This document shows, piece after piece, positions 1-5,147 of a stretch of 5,351 nt of DNA. Every line of letters begins with the position of its first letter. Position 1 is the first letter of the stretch. Source of the DNA: Xanthobacteraceae bacterium (GTDB taxonomy: Bacteria; Pseudomonadota; Alphaproteobacteria; Rhizobiales; Xanthobacteraceae); contig JASHXZ010000045.1 of the NCBI GenBank assembly GCA_030043285.1, positions 1 through 5,351 of the forward strand, given 5' to 3'. Under the pieces are notes generated by a model. That model had not been told where the DNA came from and ran no database searches. It saw only the letters and a list, made by a program, of their open reading frames with translations. Both the position numbers and the translations under genes were made by a program.

Positions 1-29
1 CTGACAATTTTCAGTTATCTGAATTCCGC

Positions 30-63
30 AAAAAGAAACCCCAGGGCGGTGCAGCGCCTGGGG
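30..63 (-). terminator. Intrinsic terminator reading leftward
   Basis: CCCCAGG (39-45) and CCTGGGG (57-63) form a perfect 7-bp GC-rich stem with an 11-nt loop. On the minus strand it is followed directly by TTTCTTTTT (38-30). On the plus strand no T-run follows, so the terminator is directional. No minus-strand protein gene lies immediately upstream, which suggests an unannotated minus-strand transcript. Confidence 0.6.
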
Positions 64-157
64 TAGCCAGTGGGACCAGAAGATCAGGCTTGTCGGACCG
101 GGCGATGGAGGGAGGGAGCGAACAGAGGGGGGGGGAGCAGCCCGGTCCTACCCGTTG
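30..157 (-). ncRNA. Candidate small RNA with a C-rich anti-Shine-Dalgarno-like loop
   Basis: Three elements line up on the minus strand. A promoter-like pair (ATTGCC at 193-188, CTATCT at 169-164) predicts a start near 157. Just downstream is a perfect 9-bp stem (148-140 with 103-95), whose 36-nt loop carries a run of nine C and a CUCCCUCCCUCC stretch. About 30 nt later comes a terminator hairpin (63-39) followed by UUUCUUUUU. The predicted RNA is about 125 nt and has no convincing ORF. Small RNAs with CCUCC-type anti-SD loops are known in Hyphomicrobiales (alpha-r14 family) and in Rhodobacter; membership of such a family is inferred from plan only. It could act in trans on Shine-Dalgarno sequences. 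The next gene to the right has GGAGGAGG as its own ribosome binding site. Transcription is not shown, and the start could differ by several bases. Confidence 0.42.
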
Positions 158-163
158 CGGTGC

Positions 164-193
164 AGATAGCGCAGCTCGCCGGCCCGCGGCAAT
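164..193 (-). promoter_or_regulatory. Putative housekeeping-sigma promoter for the small RNA
   Basis: On the minus strand, ATTGCC (193-188) and CTATCT (169-164) are separated by 18 nt. The alphaproteobacterial housekeeping consensus is roughly CTTGAC-N17-CTATAT, so the match is 4 of 6 and 5 of 6 with a spacer one base long. The predicted start falls about 8 nt before the first stem-loop, and this positional fit is the main support. The pair could occur by chance. Confidence 0.3.
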
Positions 194-270
194 GATACGT
201 TGGTATCGACGACGAAACAGCCGGCTTTCTTAAATCGTTCTCTTCCTGGGTGAGCACGGGCTCTAGCTCA

Positions 271-278
271 GGAGGAGG
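271..278 (+). promoter_or_regulatory. Strong ribosome binding site of the 123-aa secreted protein
   Basis: GGAGGAGG lies 8 nt before the ATG at 287. It is a near-perfect Shine-Dalgarno sequence and favours this start over the in-frame ATG at 293. Confidence 0.75.
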
Positions 279-286
279 AAATCGCC

Positions 287-658
287 ATGAGCATGCTTAA
301 AACACTGACGCTGGCTGCCGTCCTGGTCGCCGGCGCAACATCGCTGACACTGGCGCAAAACAGTCCCGGCGGCGGGACCAGCAACGGCATGCCACCCGAC
401 GCTTATAAAGGGCCGGGCGCATATCAAAGCTACAAGGCGGAAGACTTCCAGCAGGGCAACACAGGAAGCAATGCGGCTGCAAGCGGCGGCAGCGGCACGC
501 ACGCCACCAGCCAAAGGACGGGTAGCGCCCAAAACACACAGAAGGTTTTGCGCAATCAGCAAGGGTACAGGACTGGAAGCTACAGAATTTACAATCGCGC
601 CAACTGCCGCCTCATTCATCACCCGGGGACCGGGCGTCTGATGAGAATCTGCGATTGA
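287..658 (+). CDS. Small secreted protein of unknown function
   Basis: The 123-aa product is not recognised. Residues 1-23 look like a Sec signal peptide: Lys at position 5, a hydrophobic core at about 7-22, and a likely cut after TLA before Q24. The predicted mature protein is about 100 residues. Its middle (about 50-90) is low in complexity and rich in Gly, Ser, Asn, Gln and Thr. The end is more ordered (about 92-123), with Tyr and Arg residues and two cysteines, C107 and C122, that could form a disulfide in the periplasm. The mature part is basic. The ATG at 287 is chosen for the GGAGGAGG 8 nt upstream. The gene appears monocistronic, with a hairpin 17 bases after the stop. I infer export to the periplasm or outside; no enzymatic motif is visible. 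Confidence 0.75.
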   Translation: MSMLKTLTLAAVLVAGATSLTLAQNSPGGGTSNGMPPDAYKGPGAYQSYKAEDFQQGNTGSNAAASGGSGTHATSQRTGSAQNTQKVLRNQQGYRTGSYRIYNRANCRLIHHPGTGRLMRICD

Positions 659-675
659 TGAAGTAAGGCACTCGT

Positions 676-710
676 CCCTGCCGCTCAGCTTTGTGCACTT
701 AGCGGCAGGG
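676..710 (+). terminator. Stem-loop after the secreted-protein gene, probable terminator
   Basis: CCCTGCCGCT (676-685) and AGCGGCAGGG (701-710) form a perfect 10-bp stem with a 15-nt loop, starting 17 bases after the stop codon. No T-run follows (CCGTCCCCCC), so it is not a textbook intrinsic terminator. It may act as a terminator with help, or protect the mRNA 3' end. Confidence 0.45.
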
Positions 711-978
711 CCGTCCCCCCGCTCGAGGCTTGCTGGTTATGCTTCGGCGCTATGCGCACACTGCGAGGCAGGTTCGACATAACATCCATCCGACGCCTGG
801 CTCTTGGGGATTCTCTTTGCGACACAGGCTGATCGCTTGTAGCGGCGGCGTGCCCCGTCAGTGAGGCGCCGGCGACGCGGGCAGGTTCCGTTTCGCGTTC
901 ACCGCCCGTTCATCTTCGATTTATGAGAGTCTGCAGGCATTGGAGTGGGTTCGGGGCCCGCGACAGCGAGGTCGCAGC
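711..978. other. Intergenic stretch without recognisable genes
   Basis: I see no supported protein gene, RNA gene or repeat between the hairpin ending at 710 and the ATG at 979. Longer reading frames opposite this region start within or beyond the next gene and have arginine-rich, out-of-frame composition. A short inverted repeat (GCGAC 960-964, GTCGC 971-975) brackets the ribosome binding site of the next gene and could partly mask it in the mRNA. Confidence 0.5.
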
Positions 979-1173
979 ATGAAGCATCCCCTTCCCCTGC
1001 TGTTTGCCCTGGTGGCGATGGCAGTCCTGCTCGGTATGGGCGGCATGATGAATAGCGCCTGTAAGACCAGCGCTCATGCATGGTGCGCCCCGGCCCCCCA
1101 GGCTCGGCACGTCGCGACGCGAAACCAGGAGAGTAACGATTTGATTGGTCGCGCGGCCTCGTCCCAACGGTGA
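979..1173 (+). CDS. Small membrane-anchored or secreted peptide, unknown function
   Basis: The 64-aa product begins MKHPLPLLFALVAMAVLLG and is strongly hydrophobic to about residue 24. This stretch could be a signal peptide or a single membrane helix. Two cysteines follow, C28 and C36, then a polar, basic tail. The start at 979 is preferred because GAGG lies 7 nt upstream (968-971). An in-frame ATG at 940 would add 13 residues, including several arginines, ahead of the hydrophobic segment and lacks a good ribosome binding site. The gene is convergent with the kinase-nucleotidyltransferase gene, whose stop is about 165 bases away. Short cysteine-containing peptides of this shape seem common in Bradyrhizobium-like genomes, but that is recollection. 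No function is proposed. Confidence 0.5.
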   Translation: MKHPLPLLFALVAMAVLLGMGGMMNSACKTSAHAWCAPAPQARHVATRNQESNDLIGRAASSQR

Positions 1174-1338
1174 CGGCAGTCGCCAATCGGCGCTCAAGCG
1201 CGAGCGCTGTAACACCATGCTGCCGTCCGCGGCGAGCTCCATTGCGGCGCTCAAGGCTTTTCCCGCGGTGCCCTTGGCGGCGCAACAGCGTTCAGCCGCG
1301 CCGCCCGGAGCGCCGAAGTTATCTGAAAACTATGTTTC

Positions 1339-2109
1339 CTACGGCGCCGCGCTCAGCGCGCGCACTTTGCTCGCGGAGATCGCCTCGGTCTCTTCGTCGA
1401 GCATGATGCGCTCAACCTTGTAACCGACGTCGCGGCCGTAAAAGACGTTGCTGATGTTGGGCAGCGGCACAATGACGAAGCGGCCGGCGTGGGCGGCGAG
1501 CGCCGTCTCGATGCGCTGCTTGACGGCGAAATATGGCAGCGGATTCTTGGCATCGATGCCGTGGGTGTTGCGCACGGCGATGCAGACTTGGCCGACCCGG
1601 CGCAGCCCTTCCTCGATCAGCCGTTGATGACCGCGGTGGAACGGCTGATAGCGGCCGACGAACAACGCAGTGGGCCGCTGCGGATCGAATGGCGGCCGCA
1701 ACAGCGCCAGCGCCTTCTCGGCCCAAAATTGCGGCGTACCCTCCGCGGAAACCCGCAGGTCGAAATGGTCCGGCCGCGCGAACATCCGGTTGGTGTCCTC
1801 GAAGCGACCGGCGACGATGCGGTCGAGCCAGATCGTGAAAGCGTCGCCGAACGCGGCGCGCGTGTCCGGCGTCGGGCAGATGAAATCGGCGATCACCGTG
1901 CCGCCGGCCTCGACCACGCGGTCGCACATCCAGCCCATGCGACGGGCGTGCTCGATACGATCATCCAGCGCAAAGCCGAGATCGCGTGAAAGGTTGGCGC
2001 GCACAGCGTCGGCGTTGAACACCACCGCGTTGAGCAGCGGCGCCAAGGCGTTGGCGAGCGTGGTCTTGCCGGCGCCCGGCAGACCCATGATCAGGATTTT
2101 CCGGTTCAT
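1339..2109 (-). CDS. Bifunctional APS-kinase-like P-loop kinase / NMNAT-like nucleotidyltransferase
   Basis: The 256-aa cytosolic protein has two domains. Residues 1 to about 135 are an APS-kinase-like P-loop fold: Walker A GLPGAGKT (9-16), NADAVR (32-37), SRDLGF (41-46) and GRFEDTNRMF (101-110). Residues about 147-250 are a nucleotidyltransferase of the NMNAT type: GRYQPFHRGH (152-161) holds the HxGH nucleotide-binding motif, and ISASKVR (244-250) matches the usual ISxxKxR motif near the C-terminus. By family knowledge, the first domain would phosphorylate a small acceptor and the second would join a nucleotide to a phosphorylated acceptor; coupling the two steps is inference. True APS kinases have DGDNxR where this has NADAVR, and no ATP sulfurylase gene is adjacent, so sulfate activation is doubtful. 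The ATG at 2109 is chosen for GGAGG 7 nt upstream. A TTG at 2142 and an ATG at 2139 are in frame but lack this and would precede the P-loop strand with 10-11 extra residues. Confidence 0.85.
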   Translation of the reverse strand: MNRKILIMGLPGAGKTTLANALAPLLNAVVFNADAVRANLSRDLGFALDDRIEHARRMGWMCDRVVEAGGTVIADFICPTPDTRAAFGDAFTIWLDRIVAGRFEDTNRMFARPDHFDLRVSAEGTPQFWAEKALALLRPPFDPQRPTALFVGRYQPFHRGHQRLIEEGLRRVGQVCIAVRNTHGIDAKNPLPYFAVKQRIETALAAHAGRFVIVPLPNISNVFYGRDVGYKVERIMLDEETEAISASKVRALSAAP

Positions 2110-2116
2110 CCGTTGC

Positions 2117-2121
2117 CCTCC
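2117..2121 (-). promoter_or_regulatory. Ribosome binding site deciding the kinase-nucleotidyltransferase start
   Basis: On the minus strand GGAGG (inside GGGAGGG, 2122-2116) lies 7 nt before the ATG at 2109. It supports this start over the in-frame TTG at 2142 and ATG at 2139. Confidence 0.65.
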
Positions 2122-2148
2122 CACGTTGATCGCGACCATCAATAGGCA

Positions 2149-2165
2149 GCATCGAAATGCGATGC
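2149..2165. promoter_or_regulatory. Interrupted palindrome, possible operator
   Basis: GCATCG (2149-2154) and CGATGC (2160-2165) form a perfect 6-bp inverted repeat around AAATG. It lies about 40 bases upstream of the kinase-nucleotidyltransferase start, inside the divergent intergenic region. Size and position fit a dimeric regulator site, but a chance match is possible. Confidence 0.25.
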
Positions 2166-2306
2166 AATTCGCGGCCTTTCCCCGCCCCCGCTGCAGCCAT
2201 GCGCCTGGCGCTGCGGCAACGCGACACCCTCATGCGACACTGCACCATCCAGCAATTCCTCGCGCCTTGCGCATTGATGAAGCAGGGATGACCGTGGGAG
2301 ACCGTC

Positions 2307-2447
2307 ATGGTTACCGACACAGTGCTTTGGTTCCTGCTCGCCGCGACGTTCGGCTGGGTCGCCTGTGGCTGTTTTGCCACTCGGCCTCGCCCGATCCAGC
2401 AGCACTATGGCGATCGGTCGCTCGACCGCGTGGACCGGGCCGCCTGA
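2307..2447 (+). CDS. Small single-pass membrane protein, unknown function
   Basis: The 46-aa product begins MVTDTVLWFLLAATFGWVA. One hydrophobic helix (about 5-24) ends in a CGC motif (20-22). An arginine-proline stretch (26-29) and a polar, charged tail follow. Charge distribution suggests the tail faces the cytosol. GGAG (2297-2300) lies 6 nt before the ATG, a good ribosome binding site. The switch from hydrophobic to charged codons at a sensible place argues for a true gene despite its length. It is divergent from the kinase-nucleotidyltransferase gene and lies 199 bases before the binding-protein gene. WVAC is a poor lipobox, so I do not call a lipoprotein. No family is recognised. Confidence 0.45.
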   Translation: MVTDTVLWFLLAATFGWVACGCFATRPRPIQQHYGDRSLDRVDRAA

Positions 2448-2564
2448 GTTCCTGAACTGCCAGTTCCCGAACCGCCGCGCTTCGTCACACCGACGGTTCG
2501 CCAGCCCAAAATCAACCGGTGCCTGGATGCGGCGCAGCGCGCCCGCATGCCGACGAGCGGCTAC

Positions 2565-2607
2565 TAGCCGGCTGTCGGAGGCCGGGCTATGGTGCGGCAA
2601 TGCCGCA
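2565..2607 (+). promoter_or_regulatory. Paired inverted repeats upstream of the binding-protein gene
   Basis: TAGCCGGC (2565-2572) pairs with GCCGGGCTA (2581-2589), giving 8 bp with one bulge and an 8-nt loop. Directly after it, TGCGGCA (2593-2599) and TGCCGCA (2601-2607) form a 15-bp odd palindrome. The second ends 39 bases before the start codon. They could be an operator for a sugar-responsive regulator, structure in the mRNA leader, or terminating structure for the 46-aa gene. No T-run follows either. Confidence 0.35.
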
Positions 2608-2646
2608 TTCAACAAGCAATACCGGCGGTCTGCATCGGAGGAGACG

Positions 2647-4014
2647 ATGACCCATTCAGCCTCGCCTCGCGTACGTCCCACCCGCCGCAATGTTTTGAAA
2701 GCCGCCGCGCTCGGTTCGGCGGCGACATTTGCGGCGCCTTATGTGCGATCGAGCTACGCCGCCGGCACGCTGACGATGGGCTGCTGGGACCACTGGGTGC
2801 CCGGGGCCAACAACACGTTGACCGCGCTGTGCAACGAATGGGGCGCCAAGAACCACGTCGAGGTGAAGATCGACTACATCACCTCCCAGGGCGAAAAAGA
2901 CAAGCTGACCGCGGCTGCCGAGGCCCAGGCCGGCACCGGCCACGACATCATGTCCCATCGCGACTGGAACATTCGCATCCACGGCGAGGTGCTCGAGCCG
3001 CTCAACGACGTCGCCGATGCGCTCATCAAGCAATACGGCCTGATTAGTCCGGTGTCGGAGTATTTGGCCAAGATCAAAGGCGTATGGCGCGGCATCCCGA
3101 CCACGGTCGGCAGCCAGATCAAGCCGTGCTGCTCACGCTTCGATCTCTACCAGCAGCATGCCGGCCTCGACGTGCGCGACCTTTTCCCGGCAGACGAGTC
3201 GAAATGGGACAAAGCCAAGACCGACAGCTGGAATTGGGACACGTATCTGACGACGGCGGAAAAGCTTTACAAAGCCGGCTATCCGGTCGGCCTGCCGATG
3301 GGCCAGAGCAGTGATTCAGTCGATTGGGTCGGCGCGCTGTTCAATGCCTACGGCGTGGTCATGGTCGACGGCAAGGACAACATCAAGATCAATTCCGACG
3401 AAACCCGCTCGGCGCTCGAGTATCTCAAGAAGCTGATGGCGGTTAATCCCAAGGAGGTCTACGCCTGGGACGACGCCGGCAACAATCGCTGGCTCATTTC
3501 CGGCAAGGGTTCCGGCATCATGAATCCGCCGAGCGCCTGGGCGGTGGCCAAGAAGGACAATCCAAAAGTCGCGGAGAACTGCTGGACGCACCCGATGCCG
3601 CGCGGTCCGAGAGGCCGTTTCGTCGGCCAGCTGCCGCAGTTCTACGGCCTGTGGAGCTTCTCCAAAAACAAATCGGCCGCCAAGGATCTGTTGCTCTATA
3701 TCTCGCAGAAGCCTGCGGTCGGCCGGCTGGTCGCGGCCTCGGTCGGCTACGATCTGCCGTCGTTCAAGACCATGTACGACTTCGACACCTGGAAGACCGT
3801 CGAGCCGCCGGTCGGCACCGTGTACGCCTATCCGCCGCGCGGCGACGAGCAGACCTCGATTGCGGGCGCACCGGCGCGCTCGGAGGTCGGCGCGCAAATC
3901 TACAATCAGGCGATCAATACCGTGATGGTATCCAAGTTCACGCAGGGCAACGAGAAGCTCGACGACGTGATCAAGTGGGCCGAGAACGAACTCGAAGGAA
4001 CGTTGCGCGCGTAA
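2647..4014 (+). CDS. CUT1-type ABC transporter solute-binding protein, Tat-exported
   Basis: The 455-aa protein is a periplasmic solute-binding protein of the extracellular family 1 (MalE/UgpB-like) class, at the usual length. It would capture the ligand and deliver it to the two permeases encoded downstream. The N-terminus has a twin-arginine motif, TRRNVLK (12-18), then a moderate hydrophobic stretch and a likely cut near SYA/A at about 38-39. This points to Tat export of a folded protein. The mature part starts with the strand GTLTMGCWDHW. A CC pair lies at 161-162. The start at 2647 is chosen because GGAGGAG (2637-2643) precedes it and because the Tat motif sits 12 residues in. The frame stays open to the left, but those residues do not resemble the family. 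It is the first gene of the importer operon. The ligand is unknown; sugar or polyol is a family-level guess. Confidence 0.9.
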   Translation: MTHSASPRVRPTRRNVLKAAALGSAATFAAPYVRSSYAAGTLTMGCWDHWVPGANNTLTALCNEWGAKNHVEVKIDYITSQGEKDKLTAAAEAQAGTGHDIMSHRDWNIRIHGEVLEPLNDVADALIKQYGLISPVSEYLAKIKGVWRGIPTTVGSQIKPCCSRFDLYQQHAGLDVRDLFPADESKWDKAKTDSWNWDTYLTTAEKLYKAGYPVGLPMGQSSDSVDWVGALFNAYGVVMVDGKDNIKINSDETRSALEYLKKLMAVNPKEVYAWDDAGNNRWLISGKGSGIMNPPSAWAVAKKDNPKVAENCWTHPMPRGPRGRFVGQLPQFYGLWSFSKNKSAAKDLLLYISQKPAVGRLVAASVGYDLPSFKTMYDFDTWKTVEPPVGTVYAYPPRGDEQTSIAGAPARSEVGAQIYNQAINTVMVSKFTQGNEKLDDVIKWAENELEGTLRA

Positions 4015-4030
4015 GGGGTACTATTTGTCT

Positions 4031-4136
4031 CTCATTGCGAGGAGCAAGCGACGAAGCAATTCCCCCACCCTAACCCGCCTCCGCTTGCAGGGGAGGGGTG
4101 GGAGGGGGCCCCTGGATTGCTTCGCTCGCAATGACG
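4031..4136. repeat. Composite palindromic intergenic repeat (REP-like)
   Basis: Outer arms TCATTGCGAG (4032-4041) and CTCGCAATGA (4125-4134) are perfect 10-bp complements. Inner arms CGAAGCAAT (4052-4060) and ATTGCTTCG (4116-4124) are perfect 9-bp complements. The left arm has 10 extra bases between them, GAGCAAGCGA (4042-4051). A second palindrome is nested in the middle: CCCACCC (4064-4070) pairs with GGGTGGG (4096-4102) around a CCGCTTGC core. Both units resemble dispersed repeats I recall from Bradyrhizobium-type genomes. In RNA this would be a long stable hairpin between the binding-protein and permease genes. Confidence 0.75.
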
Positions 4137-4199
4137 TACCGGAACTGAACGCGTGATGAAAGGCTGATCCCGAAAGGTCAGCGGCAACAGGCAAGAGCG

Positions 4200-5147
4200 A
4201 TGGCCGATACCGTCCAAACCTGGTCGCCGGGACTGGCCGGCACACGTTCGGGCTCGCGGGCCAGGGGCCGGCTGCGGCTATTGTTGCGCCGGCGCTCGAG
4301 CATCGCATTTCTGATGTGCCTGCCGTTGATCCTCATCATCGCCAGCCTCGTGGTTTATCCGGCGCTGTACTCGATCTATCTGTCGATGCTCAACCGGGCG
4401 CAGACCCGTTTCATCGGACTCGGCAATTTCCGCTTCTTGCTGTCGCGCGACGTGTTCCTGATGGTGGTCGAGCAATCGGCCATTTTCGCGATTTCCGCAG
4501 TGCTGTTCAAAGCGTTGATCGGGCTCATCACCGCGCACCTGATCAACAACCTGCCGGCCAAGGGCCAGCGCAAATGGCGCGGCATGCTGCTCGTGCCATG
4601 GGTCATTCCGCTGGCGTTGTCGTCGCTCGGCTGGTGGTGGCTGTTCGATCCGACCCATTCGGCGTTCAACTGGATCGTCACCGGGCTCGGCTTCAACGAA
4701 GTTCCGTGGCTGAGCGCGCCGGGCTGGGCGCGGTTTTCGGTGATCCTGGTCAACGTCTGGTTCGGCGCGCCATTTTTTCTGATCATGTATCTGGCGGCGC
4801 TCAAATCGGTGCCGGAGCAGCTCTATGAGGCCGCCGCGATCGACGGCGCCAATGCATGGCAGAAATTCCGTCACATCACGCTGCCGATGATGCGCAACAT
4901 CATCGCCATCACGGTGCTGTTCTCGCTGATCGTCACGTTCGCCAATTTCGACATCGTGCAGATCATGACCGGCGGCGGGCCGCGCAATACCACCCACGTG
5001 TTCGCCACTTACGCCTTCATGCTCGGCATCCGCTCCGGCGACCTGCCGCTCGGCGCCGCCACCTCGCTGTTCATGTTCCCGATCCTCGCCGTCGCCGCCG
5101 TGTTCATCTTGCGCGGCGTGCGCAAGCGCGGCAGAGAGATCGGATGA
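4200..5147 (+). CDS. ABC transporter permease, MalF/UgpA type
   Basis: The 315-aa inner-membrane protein is one half of the importer channel. About six hydrophobic segments can be seen after a basic, cytosolic N-terminal tail of about 33 residues: near 35-57, 88-112, 128-150, 176-198, 232-254 and 283-307. The EAA loop that docks the ATPase is intact at 210-229, with E210, AA, G216 and the closing I226-x-LP, as in the BPD_transp_1 family. The segment NFDIVQIMTGGGP, typical of MalF-like subunits, follows. The ATG at 4200 has only a weak purine-rich site (AGG near 4189). The gap of 185 bases from the binding-protein gene is filled by a palindromic repeat. The stop overlaps the next permease start by 4 bases (ATGA), so the two are probably translationally coupled. 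Confidence 0.92.
   Translation: MADTVQTWSPGLAGTRSGSRARGRLRLLLRRRSSIAFLMCLPLILIIASLVVYPALYSIYLSMLNRAQTRFIGLGNFRFLLSRDVFLMVVEQSAIFAISAVLFKALIGLITAHLINNLPAKGQRKWRGMLLVPWVIPLALSSLGWWWLFDPTHSAFNWIVTGLGFNEVPWLSAPGWARFSVILVNVWFGAPFFLIMYLAALKSVPEQLYEAAAIDGANAWQKFRHITLPMMRNIIAITVLFSLIVTFANFDIVQIMTGGGPRNTTHVFATYAFMLGIRSGDLPLGAATSLFMFPILAVAAVFILRGVRKRGREIG

Noticed and set aside
194..207. GATAC-GTTG-GTATC short palindrome before the secreted-protein gene
   Set aside because: Only 5 bp per arm with no supporting promoter on the plus strand; likely chance.
263..622. 119-aa reading frame on the minus strand opposite the secreted-protein gene
   Set aside because: It is fully antisense to a gene with a signal peptide and a strong ribosome binding site, and its own composition is an Ala/Cys/Arg-rich shadow.
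899..1285. 128-aa and 114-aa minus-strand frames across the 64-aa peptide gene
   Set aside because: Arg/Gly-rich composition, no recognisable motif and no convincing ribosome binding site; typical of open frames in GC-rich DNA.
1145..1423. 92-aa plus-strand frame running into the 3' end of the fusion-enzyme gene
   Set aside because: It overlaps the end of a well-supported gene on the other strand, lacks a good start signal and has Ala/Ser-rich shadow composition.
1339..2109. Naming the fusion protein cysC and assigning it to sulfate assimilation
   Set aside because: The fused nucleotidyltransferase domain, the altered DGDNxR motif and the lack of adjacent sulfate genes do not support it.
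2110..2142. Longer N-terminus for the kinase-nucleotidyltransferase from TTG 2142 or ATG 2139
   Set aside because: The GGAGG at 2121-2117 fits the ATG at 2109, and P-loop kinases of this type normally begin just before the first strand.
2365..2646. 94-residue upstream extension of the binding protein
   Set aside because: It would bury the twin-arginine signal inside the protein, overlaps the 46-aa gene, and lacks the GGAGGAG found before 2647.
2139..2690. 183-aa minus-strand frame between the fusion enzyme and the binding-protein gene
   Set aside because: It covers the 46-aa gene and the Tat signal region in antisense, is Arg-rich and shows no domain.
4031..4136. CRISPR repeat or insertion-sequence end
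   Set aside because: A single nested palindrome without spacers, transposase or target duplication; it fits a REP-like element better.
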